DNA of 64,000 nucleotides, from positions 319,033,933 through 319,097,932 of the forward strand of contig CM040123.1 of the NCBI GenBank assembly GCA_022559845.1. Direction: 5' to 3'. Source of the stretch: Amorphophallus konjac (lineage: Eukaryota > Streptophyta > Magnoliopsida > Alismatales > Araceae). The notes beneath the pieces were generated by a model. It had not been told where the DNA came from, searched no databases, and saw only the letters and a program-made list of their open reading frames with translations. Both the position numbers and the translations under genes were made by a program. Shown in pieces: positions 46,004-58,049 of this stretch (its first letter is position 1; every line of letters starts with the position of its first letter).

Positions 46004-48130
46004 CACCTGCTCGCCTTGGAAAAGAAGTTGCTGGTGCAAAAAGAAGAAGAGTGCCGCCCTGTGGATTTGTGCCAAGCATCCTTGAGAAAAACTGCGAGCA
46101 TCCTTAGAGACCTTTGGAGAGAAAAGAGCTTGAGAGAAACTAGAAGATAATGTGAGGAGCCCTGAAGAATATTTGAGCTAGAGAGAAGAAAGAAAGAGAG
46201 TGGCCAGCCAAGAAGAGATCTGTTCGAAGAGGATAAGAGGAAGGCTTCTGGATCAGATCCAAAGCCTCTATGCTCATCTGAGCTACATTATTTTATTGCT
46301 TTCCGTCCGTTGTTTTTCACGCCTTATTTCAGTTTTCTTGTGTGTTTTCCAATACCCTGTTCAGGGATCAGGTGAAGCCGTGGATAGTGTGTGTGTTCGA
46401 GGTTTCATCCCTTGAGTTTCAAGTGTGTGTGTGTGTGTGTGTGCGTGTGGCTGCTCTTTGCAGCGTGTGTAAGTTGTGACGTCCACAGCGTGTGTGTTAG
46501 TGAAAGTAAGCCTCACTCTGTAAGGAGTGGACGCAAGGTGCACTGTGGTGAACCCGAATCACCTAAAAATCGCCGAGTTCATTGTGGTTTGTCTTTGCTG
46601 CGATATCTCGTGTGGGCTATCTACTGAGTGGAGAGTTTCGTTTCTTCTTTGATCAATCTTTTATCTTTCACCCTATCGTTTCGTGTGTGATCTTTCGTGG
46701 GTGAGTTGGAGTCTCTGTCCTATCCTTTCTATCGCACTCTTTGGTATTTGTTTTTCAAGGAGGTAAAATTTTTAAAGGCAATCACTTCACCCCTCCCCTC
46801 TTGATTGCCATCTGCCGGGAACAACACAGCAGGCCCAAGTCCAAGGAAAAGAAGAAGGCTGCGCCCCCTTCTTCACTGTCCAGTCTTGTTGGATTTAAGC
46901 CCCTGCAATTTACGAAAAGACCCTTCTAGGGTATGTTTTGACAAAAAATGCCTCTTGGGTGTACAAAAAGGCATTGTATTATCTTGTTATTGAAATATAT
47001 TGTATAAAATTATGAAAGTCAAAGAATGATGGAAATGTATCAATTTGTTTCTGGAAAATTACGCAATGGCCCCCACATGGACCTGAAATTGTGTTTTTAC
47101 CCTGTATTTCTCTGGAATTGTGTAAAAGTCCATTTATTTCAAGAAAAATCAGAAAAATGTGAAAATTTAAGAGAGATATTTTTGCTCATGGGAAAACATT
47201 CCCCAACTCGTGGAAATGTCCCCTCTCAAGGTTAAGTCTCAAAAATTGTATTTTAACCCCAGATTTTCTCAAAATTGCGTATATACCCGCAAAAATCTCA
47301 TAAAATGCGAAAAATTCAAGAAAATTAAAAGGGCCATACATGGCACCCTAGTCGCGCAAGAAATTGCAAATAAACTCTCTACCAAATGGAAAATTGTGAT
47401 TGAACTCTCATAAGAGGGAAAATTATAATTAAACCCCCGCTTGAGGAAAGACCATAGAAATTCCCTCCCTATCTCGGAGCATGAGTCGTAAAGACAAATG
47501 GGAAGTCTTTAGCAGTTAATCAAGGGTATTCAGACTTCACCGATGTACATTAACGCCAACTCCGATCGGCGGGGAAAGGTCCAGTACATGAACCCTTAAA
47601 TCGTCTGATAAATCCGAAAACGTGAAATAAATAAAGAAATGCAAATAAACATGTTGTCGATAATCGTAAAGTCAAAATTTTAATTCATCGCCAGCATGTC
47701 CGCATTTTATTTACCAGTTATTTTCGCGTGTAAATAGACTAGCACGTCCGGTGAGACCTTTCCCGCCTTTCATTTTACTGCTAAAGATTTTAATGCCTTT
47801 GCGAAGGTCCGAATGCCCTTTCTTATCTTTACAAGAGGGACCAAGGAGGGACTCAGCTTGCATCATCAAAGCACGAAGCAAATTTTCCTCCGCAACTTCA
47901 ATGGCGGTAGTTACCTACGGCCCTCTCGTCGTCACGAACCATGCCAGATTCGGCTATCTGACTATCCCAATTGTCTTTGGGGATTTTCTTATTGTGGTTG
48001 GGTCCCCCTTCTTCTTGGGGGTGGTCCCCGTAGCCCAGCCAATGTCAACTGCACTGGCCATCCCTGCCGCTGCTGGAGGCATTAAGCCTCGCTCTTCTCA
48101 AATTCGAGTATTCTCGGTCAACACAGTCTC

Positions 48131-48748
48131 CTTCGGCGCCGTCCCTGCCAAATGAGGGCAGCGCCGAAGTCCCCAGAGCAGAAGGACTGTGGAGACAATT
48201 TCAAGATCCGGCAAGACAATGCGTGTCAGGGATCTCCGTATTCAGCTTGACAGTGGCAAGCCGATTCTACCTCGGGTCAGTCATGTCCCGACAGTTCCGA
48301 CCTCCAACCGCTATTCGATTCTTCACAGGGTGCGGAAAGACAAACTAGACTTCAAGAAAAGTCCAATTCCAAGAATACGGGCAATGCAACTATGGAGCAC
48401 CCCCGAAAAATGAAACAAGTGTGGGTCACCAAGCAAGAGGCTCGCACAATCAGGAGGGCTAGAGCAGGCATGCCCGAACAAGCCCAAGAGCAATGTGCAT
48501 CGGCATCCCAAGATGTCGGGCCCCCACATCGGCAAGGACAGAAGAGAAAGGGGGTTTATCGTAACCCCAACTTTACCTCTCAAGTCCCAGAGATGGTCCG
48601 GGCAAAAAGAACTAGTCATGCCCAGGCATCGCCGACGCGAATTTCAATTTTTGATAGGCTAACGTAAGCTCCCTCGGCACAATCGTCAGTTTTCGACAGC
48701 CTGGGGGCACCCCCTCATCCTGGGATCCAACTACCAAGGAAGCGGAGG
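48131..48748 (+). other. Gypsy leader between PBS region and gag
   Basis: No clear domain. A short basic open frame (48392-48667) has no recognisable motif and is not called as a gene. Confidence 0.4.
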
Positions 48749-49222
48749 GTGGTTCAAATGTCCGACACCGAGGATAGCATCAAGGTTTATACCTGCTATG
48801 CCTCCGGTAGAGAACCGATGGAAGCTCTTGGCAATCCTGCCAACCCGAATGAACCCGCCGGGGTGAATGAGCGGAATCTGGTGACTGACGCAGTGTATCT
48901 CAACACCAAGAATGCTGCTAGGAGGAACCTTCAGGCCCAATTTAGCGGCCAGACAGGAACTTCCAACCAAGGTCAGCATCAAGGGCACACCCAGGAGCTA
49001 GTTCCAATCCAGGACAAAAAATTGCTCCAAGAACAAAATGACCAGGATGAAGTTATAAGCGTCCGAGGAGAAGGCGACAATCAGTCCGTCGGTGGTTATG
49101 TTAACTCGGTTTTCAAACCACCTTCAAGAGCTGCCTTTATGGCAATGTCCGACGAAGCCAAATTTGAAACTATGCAGTGCTGGCACGTCGAAATGACAAA
49201 CCTCATGCTAGAATTAAGGTAA
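48749..49222 (+). pseudogene. Gypsy gag, N-terminal part
   Basis: A 157-codon open frame from an ATG, rich in Asn, Gln and Glu, ends in a KFETMQCWHVEMTNLMLELR stretch. It precedes the core gag domain and resembles the long, variable N-terminus of Tat-type gag. It is interrupted by a stop before the core domain. Confidence 0.6.
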
Positions 49223-49540
49223 AATATGAACATCAATACCTAGAGGCCTACGACGCCGATCCACAATCAAAATATTAGGAGAGAGCAAGAGCCAGTTAAT
49301 CCCGTCGCGATCAATCGACAAATGGCTCCTCCTCAAAATGTGTTCGCCGAAGTAGGGGTTGAATCGCCTCGCGCTCCGCCAAATGTCCAATCTTCCTAGA
49401 CACCAGTAGTTGAAGATGTCATCGCCCAGCGACGCATGATAGAAAAAATTGTTGAAGACAAGTTCGCCCAGCACGGCGAGGGTATTGCTACTGTTGACTT
49501 ATAAGCCCTACCCATTCATCATCAATTTAAGAAGCTCCCG

Positions 49541-50180
49541 TTGGACTGCCCGAAGGCATCGAAACTCCAAAAGTTTAATGGTCAGGGATCCCCGCATGAA
49601 CATCTAGCCTACTATATAACGGTCATGGGCGACCTGGCACTCGAGGAGTCTTATCTCCTTCGCTATTTCGCGACCTCCCTTACCGGTATTGCCTTTCAAT
49701 GGTACTCAAGACTCAAGTCAAATTCTGTGGCCGATTGGGCCGACTTACAGAAGAAGTTTATCGACCGTTTTCAGGCAGCCGAAACGAAAGTATCCCTTGC
49801 AGAGCTCTGCTCACTTAAGCAAAAAAGAGAAGACTGCGCTGGACTTTATTAAACGCTGGAGGGATTTCAGCATGAGATGTGATAACCCTCCGTCGCAAGA
49901 GGATGCCGTTATAATATGCTGAAGAGGCCTGGCCGCGGAAGTCAGTGAAAGGCTCTTGGGGGCAAGTATTAAAGGATTTGATCAGCTGAATTCGATGGTT
50001 GCGGAGATCGAAATGTTCTTCGCCGATAATCCAACATACCCACCCTCTAAGGGCAAAGCACCTAAGGAGCGAAATGCTACTGGGAAAGAGGCAAATGATG
50101 TCGATTTCTCTCCTATAGTTGAAGCCGGCGAAGGAACAATTTTGAGTGACTCCGGCAAGAAGACCAAAGGAAAAGTATAG
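49541..50180 (+). pseudogene. Gypsy gag core (retrotransposon gag domain)
   Basis: The capsid-like region reads KLQKFNGQGSPHEHLAYY, then GIAFQWYSRL and a KKFIDRFQAAE segment, the usual signature of plant gypsy gag. A one-base shift near 49820 moves the frame to FIKRWRDFSMRC, and TGA at 49920 stops it. The frame resumes through VSERLLGAS to about 50180. Confidence 0.8.
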
Positions 50181-50189
50181 GTTGCAAGA

Positions 50190-52200
50190 TTGGTCAAGCG
50201 CATGAAAAATCCTTACTCCTTCAAAGAGGAGCACACCAGGAGACTTTTTAACCTCTGCATGAAAAACAAGTTGATATCCTTGTCAGAGCCTAAAAAGCTA
50301 GAGGAAGTCAACAAATCGGACGATCCCAATTACTGCGTATATCATCGCTTGTTGGGACATACTGTCAAAAAATTGTTGTCTTTAAAAATGAGTTGGAGAA
50401 AATGATCCAAAATAAACTCATTACTATGAAAGGATGTCTCGTTGACCCTCCTCAACCCCATACTTGGGAAAGGTCAACCCACTCGGTTAACGTCATCCAT
50501 CATCATCATCCAGCTACTGTGAGCTGTCAAGCAATGGCCTTTACACTCCCCGATCCGAGGGCAGAAGAAGTTGGCCCCAGTAGGACCAAACCCAATCTGT
50601 GGTATCCTGGTTGGAGGCCCTCTCACCAATGCTCCTTTCTAAAGGAAAATACCAAGAGTATATTTGATGTCCTCCTTAAAGAGGGCCGGATCATGGCACA
50701 TGACCCGCCATCAACTTATACAAAGGAGGACAAAGCACACCCCAGATATTGTGAATACCATGCCACGATATCTCACCTTACTAGGGAGTGCAAGTAGATG
50801 TAAGATTGTATCGAGACCCTCATTCAAAAGGGGGAGATCGATCTCCAAGGAAGCAACATGATAAGGAAAACCCTCAGGGAGGCGGCCAGGCAAATCTTAA
50901 ATCGAAGCTGCCTCGCAGAAAGCCCGCATGAAGAAGAACCTAATATCACGGGACGCTCGGGCTAGAGCAACCATCTCCAAGAGAGAGGTGGCTCAAGCAA
51001 AACCTTCAAAACGGGCAAAGGCAAATCACTTACGGGATTGGCAGCATGTATGGAAATTCCCTATTCTTTCAAAAGAGAGCATACTAAGGAGCTCTTCACA
51101 CTCTGCATGAAGAACAGAATCATATCTCTGTCAAGGCCGAAGAGACCTGCAGAAGTGAGTAAAACACATGAGCCCAATTATTGCATTTACCATCGCATGT
51201 TGGGCCATGTCATTGAGGATTGTTATACTTGCAAGAATGACTTAGAGAAAATAATTCGGAGTGGTGCCATCTCAATGCGAGAGCACTTGGTTAGCCCACC
51301 TCAACCTCATGATTAAAGAAAATTAAATTTGTCGGTAAATGTCATTCATCAGATTTCTGGAATTAGGCAGGCAGGCAAGAGTGGTTGCTAATCAGCCTGC
51401 ACCAGCTTCCCCTATTGGGTGACAAGAAGCTCTACAAGAGGGCACTCTCCTTCAAATGTCTGAATGCCTAGCCATTCGGAAGACTATTCGAAAAATTAGA
51501 AAGGAGGTCCGACGGCTGCAGCTTAATCAACAAAAGTTGCTGCAGCTTGTGAAGCACGTTGACGAGCGATTGTCAACGCTCTCCCCAGTACCTTCCACCG
51601 GGGAGTCGGTCCCAACCTCTACCTGAAACTCAGAAGCCATAGTAGAACCTCGAAGGCAACCAAGGACTAAAGGCTGGTTGTCTGAAGATTCAGCAGACTC
51701 ATCTGCCAATGAAATTCTGCAAAAGTTATACTCCTTCCCTCGGTATAAAACTTCGAAAATATTTCATATTTGCCAAAGAAAGGGGTTGATACAGTTCCCT
51801 GTCTCGGATAATGATCCAGGCACCAGTATAAGGCATCAGCATGGCTATTGCCTGTACCATAACGCCATGGGTCATGTCATCTATGACTGCTCTGCCTTCA
51901 AAGATATCGCGGAGGATTTGATCACCCATCAAGTGATAAGCATAGAGGATCCCCTCAGGGGGGCCTCGAGGTCTCCCTGCGGGGCCAATCAATTTTCTCA
52001 GTGAATAAGATTCACGCGTCGAGCACTCGGACATCCCGTGAGCTAGATAACGAGAAAGACACACTCAGTCAAGATCAATTCACGGCCCAATGCTCTAACT
52101 GGCAGTCGTGGGAGGATCTAAAGTCTTTACCTTTCTCAAAAGAGGACATCTGGAGACTTCTTACATCCTTCTGGGTGGAAGAGAGGTATTAGTCTGTGAC
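50190..52200 (+). pseudogene. Repeated CHHC zinc-knuckle modules of gag
   Basis: Four modules and a fragment follow one plan: PYSFKEEHTRRLF-type helix, KxLISL, then a knuckle C-x2-H-x4-H-x4-C, a short helix and SPPQP. They are at 50205-50470 (YCVYHRLLGH, shifted), 50620-50870 (YCEYHATISHLTREC), 51035-51316 (YCIYHRMLGHVIEDC), 51720-51960 (YCLYHNAMGHVIYDC) and a fragment at 52110-52185. The spacing equals the retroviral CCHC knuckle, with His in place of the second Cys. Stops and frameshifts separate the copies. Confidence 0.75.
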
Positions 52201-52868
52201 CCTCCAAGGTGCCACCTCAAGCCAACCTCTAGAGGCTCTGGTCAATTGCCACATGTTCCATCTACAGGCAAGGCGAGTCAAAAATCCCGTGAAGGAGATC
52301 TTGACTCCGAGGCCAACCCCACCCCAAAAATCGAGTCCCAACAGCAAAGCCTTAGGTTAAAGGTTGACCAAGGCTCGCGGGGCAAGCCTCAACAAGAAAG
52401 TTCCAAGCCAAAGGCCGAGCAAAGCCCCAAAGGGAAGGCTTCGGCGAAAGTCGTTAAATCAAAGGATAAGCAAAGTCAACAAGGCAAGCCCCAGCCGCAA
52501 AAGTCGAGTCACAACAAGGAAATTCTACATCAGCCCCCGGGCATAAGCCCAATGAAAAAGCCAAAATAGGGCCCCCTGAGCCGAACCTCGGGCTAACCCA
52601 GCAACAGCAAGCACGCAAGAAGCCCGAAATCGCGGCAATATCTGAAGGCTTTGGTCTTCTTATGCCTGAATTTCAAGAACTACCACCCAAGATAGTTGGG
52701 CAGGTAATTAACGCTACATTTCAAGTTCTTGAAGCTGAGGCTAACTGAGTCAGCATTACTCCAAGGAAGAACATCCACTCCAAGCCCCCTAAGGGAAAGG
52801 TTCGTCTCAACAACCCTAGTGCTAGGGGCATTGTCTAATCGCCTGCAAAGACAAGCCCCCTGTCTCAA
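52201..52868 (+). pseudogene. Gypsy gag linker, Lys/Gln/Ser-rich
   Basis: An open frame (52108-52569) is highly polar, with repeated KAEQSPKGKAS-like phrases and no domain. It is interpreted as a low-complexity linker of the polyprotein. Confidence 0.4.
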
Positions 52869-53840
52869 ATGGACTTGGCACGAGTCAAGAAGAAGGAGAA
52901 GAATAAAAAGAAGAATTTAAAAAGAAGATTGAAGAAACAGGCGGAGCAGGCGACAGCCATGGAAGCACACAAAGAGTTAACTCTCTTGCAAAAGTTGCAA
53001 AAGTTAATTGATGAATTAGAGGAGTATATTCCTTCTACGCTAACTGGCGTTGTCCCCCTCGACAAGTACATTCCATGGGAAGAGTTGGAGCGAAAGACCC
53101 GCCTCAAGAATGGCTCCGACAAATGTACCAACAAGTACAAGAAACTTCCTATTCCGGAGGAACTCTCTATCTTTTACAAAGATGAAGAACTCACAATGGA
53201 GTTGGAAGAAATGCTCAAAAACTTCTCATGTAATATGATGTCCATACCTCCACCCGAAATTCTACAAACAACAAGCAGAGATGGTGTCGCCGCTCCTGCA
53301 ACTGGGGATAGGATCACAATGGCGACGTACCAATGCCGTAATGCGGAACTCCGGAACCGCGGTCGCGGTAGAGGTCGTGGTCGTGGTCGTGGACGAGGGA
53401 AACATTCGACATCCTCTAATGGGGAGAGTCTTAATCCGACATGCCCTCAAAGGGTCATTGTCTTCCGAGGAGAGGAGTCGACTGAGCCTCCTGAAGTTCA
53501 AATTCAGGCTAATGCCTTCCGCTTTGACCCATCAGATGAGGAAGATGAGCCCATTAAACTGGCCATGCAAAGAAAAATGGTTGATCCGCTCGAAATTCAA
53601 GTTCCGGCTCATACCTTTTTATTCGACCCATTAGATGAAGAGGGTGAGACTATCAGGCAGATCCCACAAGAGAAACCTACTGACCCTGCTCAAGCAGGTC
53701 CCTCCGATAAGGACGGTTTCAAGCCATCTCCTCCAGAAGAAGATTCTTTGGGTTCACTGTTCCAAGAAGGTCAAATGATCAAGGGAAAGCTGACCATGGC
53801 AAAAAGCCCAATCATCAGCCTAAGCCTCTCTCAGAGATAA
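52869..53840 (+). CDS. Gypsy polyprotein segment with basic N-terminus and RG tract
   Basis: A 323-codon open frame starts with a Lys-rich coiled-coil-like stretch (residues 5-60). It has an RGRGRGRGRGRG tract around residues 165-178. It also has an internal duplication in which FRFDPSDEEDEPI (about residue 218) and FLFDPLDEEGETI (about residue 248) recur 30 residues apart. It lies between the gag knuckles and the protease and would be part of the gag-pol polyprotein. RG tracts bind nucleic acid in other proteins; that role is inferred here. Confidence 0.5.
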   Translation: MDLARVKKKEKNKKKNLKRRLKKQAEQATAMEAHKELTLLQKLQKLIDELEEYIPSTLTGVVPLDKYIPWEELERKTRLKNGSDKCTNKYKKLPIPEELSIFYKDEELTMELEEMLKNFSCNMMSIPPPEILQTTSRDGVAAPATGDRITMATYQCRNAELRNRGRGRGRGRGRGRGKHSTSSNGESLNPTCPQRVIVFRGEESTEPPEVQIQANAFRFDPSDEEDEPIKLAMQRKMVDPLEIQVPAHTFLFDPLDEEGETIRQIPQEKPTDPAQAGPSDKDGFKPSPPEEDSLGSLFQEGQMIKGKLTMAKSPIISLSLSQR

Positions 53841-53848
53841 TCCCTCTG

Positions 53849-54904
53849 TTGGATCAGGCCCGTGCGCGAGCCGATCGTAAGATTATTCAATATATGAAGC
53901 GGTTCCCAACTAATGTCACTATTTGGGAAGCCATTGCTTGGAGCAAAGAACTGAGTGAGGCCCTCGTGAAGATTCTCCAAGAACCAGAAGTCTACGAGGC
54001 TCAGGTGGCCGAACTTCAAGCTCAGGCATATGAGGCCCTTGCAGCGACTGTCACCTTTACGGACACAGACATGCTGCTACCCTCACCTTGCTATAACCGC
54101 CCTCTATACATGCAAAGAAAGATTAATGGCCATGAATTGAACCGTATCCTAGTGGACCTTGGGGCATTTGTCAACATAATGTCTCTTAAGACTTTCAAGT
54201 CTTTATTTCTCATCCTTTACTTGCAAAGGGTCAACGATGTGAAGATTTCAAGATTTAACCAAAATTCAGAGGACGTTTTTGGTAAAGTAGAGGTGGAACT
54301 GATTATGGATAAGTTTGTCACTAAGGCCACTTTCTACATTAGTGATGCCAATACATCATATAAGGCCCTGCTTGGGAGACCCTGGTTACATAAAAATTGG
54401 GTCATCCCTTCAACACTTCACCAATGCATTAAGTACGCGAAAGGTGGAGAGCAACATACGGTCTTCGCTGACCAAGCTCCGTTCCGCCCGAACGAATGCA
54501 ATCTGACGGATGCTCTACTTTATTTCAGGGAACCCACTATTGAGCCTAATGTTAAGGCCAACAACAAAAGGAAGCAAAAAGTGGTTGTAGAAGAAGAAGT
54601 TGAGGATGAGCTCTTCACCGTAAATGAAGACCTCACCAGGTTACACAGGCTGAGTATACAAGCTAGCACCGTCGATACCAAGCTAGCTCGGCTAGAAAGG
54701 CGGGAAATCAATTTTGAAGCCAATCTCATCAATCGTATAGTTGACAAAAGCTTTTCCCTCCCTCCTGCATGCATACAGCTGCCATTTCAAAGGGAGGAGC
54801 ATAAAGTGGAGCAATTAAGACGTTCATCGTCACGTATCAAAGAAAAGAAAAGAAGAAGAATAATAAGGCCGCCAAGCCCATCGTCTTTTATAAGGGAGAC
54901 TTAG
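53849..54904 (+). pseudogene. Gypsy aspartic protease region
   Basis: The 351-codon frame holds the protease core. The flap and substrate strands are recognisable (NGHELNRILVDLGAFVN, then ALLGRPWLHKNW). The catalytic D-S/T-G triad reads D-L-G, so enzymatic activity is doubtful. The C-terminal third is basic, ending in KEKKRRRIIRPPSPSS. The frame is open but has no activity-competent site. Confidence 0.7.
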
Positions 54905-54978
54905 TACCTCAAGCTCCTCCCGATGATGACTTTGGCTGGAGCGAGATCCCTAAGAGTGCCCCTAAATTCATCCAAGAG

Positions 54979-56545
54979 ATGGACGACATGCCTAAATACA
55001 TTAAAGAAATGTGCCAGAAGCAAAACATCCCGCAGATACAAGAAACTTCCCGATGCGACTACTTTCGACAATTATGGTACCCCTCGCAAGTCAGAGGACA
55101 GCCCCCTTTCTCCAAGAAAGACAGAAGAGGGTTGGGCTATGACCTAGAGGAAGACTTCAAAATCTACTATGCTATCAACACCATAGGGCTGTCACCCTCT
55201 GCCAGTGGCTCAAGCCCCAGGCATGAGGTTGACACATGCATAACTATACATCAAGGGGAACCGGCACCAGAAAGCCATAATGGCCAGCTCAAGTCGCCTG
55301 GTACCGGCAACTTAGACGGCCACGCTGCTGGTCCTGATGGCGAAAAGGATTTTATCATATTACAACCCACCCCGCAAGAACTCGAAGAAGTTGGGCAGGT
55401 GGCTCTAGGCCAATTGGCTGGTCTCGACCATGGAGAACGAAAGGACCCCAGGCCGACCGTTACAAATGCCCTCACAAATGAACGACAGGAGGACCCGGCC
55501 ACCACTTTGGAGAGTTTACGGCGGGAAAACCAAGCACTGAAATCCCTCGTGCAAGAATTATTGCAAGAACGGGATGCCTTGCTCAGGCATCTCGTATCCC
55601 CTTCGAACTATCAAATCAACCTGGAGTCTACAGCAAATGTCAACCCACCAACAAACTTGGTCGAAGCGTCGGCCGATGAAGCCATACTGGCTAAGGTCCA
55701 TTACGCCATCAGGAAAAGAGCCAATAACGTGGAATGCTCCCTTATAGGTGTTCGTCACCAGGGAGGAACTAGCTCGACTAAGGTCCATGAAGATGTCAAG
55801 GGAAAGGCTCTTGTTATGACATTGGCACAGCGTATGCAGACACCGTACTCCATCAAGGCGCATACCGAGCCCTTGTTTGAATTTTGCATGGCACGGGAGC
55901 TTATAAGCTGTCAGAGCCTCGGAGGCCAGCCAAGGAAGGTGGGGTCAAAGAAGCTAGTTTCCGTCGATATCATTGGATGTCGGGCCATCCCACAGAAGAT
56001 TGTTATGTCCTCAAAGACAAGGTTAAAGGCCTGATACAGTCGGGAGTCATTCAAATTCAAAACCATCGAGTGTCTTCCCCGCAACCTCAGCCATGGGATC
56101 GGCTGAAGTCCTCGACCAAGCAAATCCTTGTCGTAACCGCGTCTACATTGCCTAAGTTTGTGGCAAAGGAAGCGAGAGGCCTCATCCCTGGCCGAGAAGC
56201 ATATTTTAAAATCCACTATTCTGTTAACACGCTAGAGTTGTTACCCTCCTCTAGTAAGTCATACTCTGGCCAGAAGACTATTCACTCTTCAAATGAACAG
56301 CAAGAAAATGTGATGTCTAAAGACCTAGACGAACAACTTCGCAAGTCCGTTCTCAACAACCTATGAGTGTTATGACGCCCACGTCGCTACGCCCGACGAC
56401 GACGAGGATTTCATCGATCTACAGCCAGCTCCGCAAGAACTAAAAGATGGCAGACAAGTGACTGTAGATGAATTAGTCGAGCTCAACCTTGGGGATGCTG
56501 ACAACCCTCGACCAATTTTCGTCAGTGCCCTCCTCAATAAGAAAG
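54979..56545 (+). pseudogene. Duplicated polyprotein segment between protease and RT
   Basis: Two related blocks lie in tandem. One has GYDLEEDFKIYYAINTIGL (55138) and DFIILQPTPQELEEV (55351). The other has EAYFKIHYSVNTLELL (56197) and DFIDLQPAPQELKDG (56407). Between them sit a coiled-coil-like heptad stretch (LRRENQALKSLVQELL, 55515) and a gag-type knuckle module (PYSIKAHTEPLFEFC at 55845; YHWMSGHPTEDCYVLK at about 55965). A gag module between protease and reverse transcriptase is out of place and points to unequal recombination within the element. Confidence 0.65.
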
Positions 56546-56559
56546 AAAGGTAGGTATAC

Positions 56560-57420
56560 AAACAACTCCTGATGGAATATAAAGATTGCTTTGCCTAGAC
56601 TTACAATGAGATGCCCGGGTTAGAACCTTCCGTGGCAGAACATGAGCTAACAATACTCCCCACGGCCAAACCTGTCAAACAAGCCCAAAGACACATACGC
56701 CATGAGCTCGAGCTTAAAGTAAATACTGAAGTTGACAAGCTTCTAGAGGTGGACTTCATAGAGCCTTCTATATATCCAACTTGACTTGCCAATATAGTCC
56801 CTGTTAAAAAGAAGAATGGCCAAGTCCGTGTCTGCATCGATTACAGAGACCTAAATAAAGCCTGTCCAAAGGACGATTTTCCTGTCCCGATCAGAGAAAC
56901 TATGGTCGATATGACCACCGGACATGAAGCTTTATCCTTTTATGGATGGGTAGTCGAGATATAATCAAATTCGTATGGCCATCAAGGACAAGGGGCGCAC
57001 GGCCATTCGATCCCCTAAAGGGATCTTCAATTACAAAAGGATGCCCTTCGGCCTAAAGAATGCCGGTGCCACGTACCAAAGGGCAATGACCAAAATTTTT
57101 GATGAAATGCTCCACGACTTGGTCGAGTGTTATGTTGATGACCTCGTCGTTAAAACCCGAAGGCGGGAAGATCACTTGGCCGATTTGCGTCGGGTTTTCG
57201 AGAGACTTCGTCAATTTAAGGTAAAAATAACTCCGATGAAGAGTGTTTTAGTGTCTCAAGCGGTAAATTTCTCGGCTTCATTGTCAGATATCAGGGAATT
57301 AAAATAGACCCCGACAAAATTAAGGCTATTCGGGAGTTGCCACCTCCCCGAAATATAACTGAGTTGAGGTCTCTCCAGGGGAGAATGACTTATATTAGAC
57401 GTTTTATATCTAACCTTTCA
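56560..57420 (+). pseudogene. Gypsy reverse transcriptase
   Basis: Motifs occur in order: VKKKNGQVRVCIDYRDLN, an ACPKDDFPVP segment, RMPFGLKNAGATYQRAM and the catalytic YVDDLVVK (about 57130). In-frame stops are at 56598 (TAG) and 56783 (TGA where Trp is expected), with a break near 56955 and a shift near 57260. It cannot be translated as one protein. Confidence 0.88.
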
Positions 57421-57439
57421 GGAAGATGTGCACCTTTTT

Positions 57440-57930
57440 GAAAATTGATGATAAAGGGCGCTCCATTTGTATGGGATCAGGAGTGTCAGAAAGCGTTCGA
57501 GCAGATTAAGGAGTATCTCCTCACTCCCCCAGTGCTCGGAGTACCAGTCAGGGGAAAGCCACTAATTCTCTATATTGTTACCATGGACGCTTCTTTAGGA
57601 GCCTTGTTGGCACAAATAAATGAAGGCGGCAAAGAGCAACACCTGTATTACCTCAGTAGAAAGCTGGTTGGCCCTGCATAACATTATTTCCCAATAGAGA
57701 AGGTATGCTTGGCGCTGGTGTTCGCCGTCAAGAAGTTAAGACATTACTTCATGTCCCATCGGGTGGAGTTAATTTCAAAACATGACCCACGCAAGTTCCT
57801 CCTCAAACAACATGTGCTATTAGGAAGACTTGGAAAATAGGCGCCGCTCCTTATGAAGTTTGACATAACCTTTGTCCCTCAAAAGGCAATCAAGAGACAA
57901 GGAATGGCGGAGTTTTGGCAGCACACCCGG
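57440..57930 (+). pseudogene. Gypsy RNase H (first, retroelement type)
   Basis: A DASLGALLAQ motif is followed by HLYYLSRKL and then a KVCLALVFAVKKLRHY segment, with stops at 57679 and 57838. It follows reverse transcriptase directly. Confidence 0.8.
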
Positions 57931-58049
57931 TCCCAGCAGACTCTCCACTTAACATTGGACTTCCTAATGAAGAAACACTCCTGCCTCAACCAGGAGCAGA
58001 AAATCAAGTCGAGGACGCTTCAACACAAAAAGAAGGCGCCCTCATAATT

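Larger units (their letters stand above)
44961..46826 (+). mobile_element. Solo LTR of a Sirevirus-like element
   Basis: 1866 bp from TGTTGAGTC to GGGAACAACA, flanked by perfect 5-bp duplications CAGCA (44956-44960 and 46827-46831). The opening TTTTGACGATGATAACAAA phrase and the closing TTCACCCCTCCCCTCTTGATTGCC region are Sirevirus-like. It has a TATATAG box at 45997-46003. No primer-binding site or internal domain follows, so it is a solo LTR left by LTR-LTR recombination. Confidence 0.85.
43930..48130 (+). mobile_element. Presumed 5' LTR and leader of the gypsy (Tat-type) element
   Basis: A TATA-like CTATAGAAAGG (44871) follows a GC-rich palindrome array. The stretch 46832-47450 is made of phrases such as GCAATTTACG and AAATTGTGATTGAACTC, typical of such LTRs. 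A GGCGCCGTC sequence near 48125 may be a decayed primer-binding site. The region is split by the solo LTR 44961-46826. Exact LTR borders are not resolved and the 3' LTR lies outside the window, so this is an inference from position. Confidence 0.4.
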
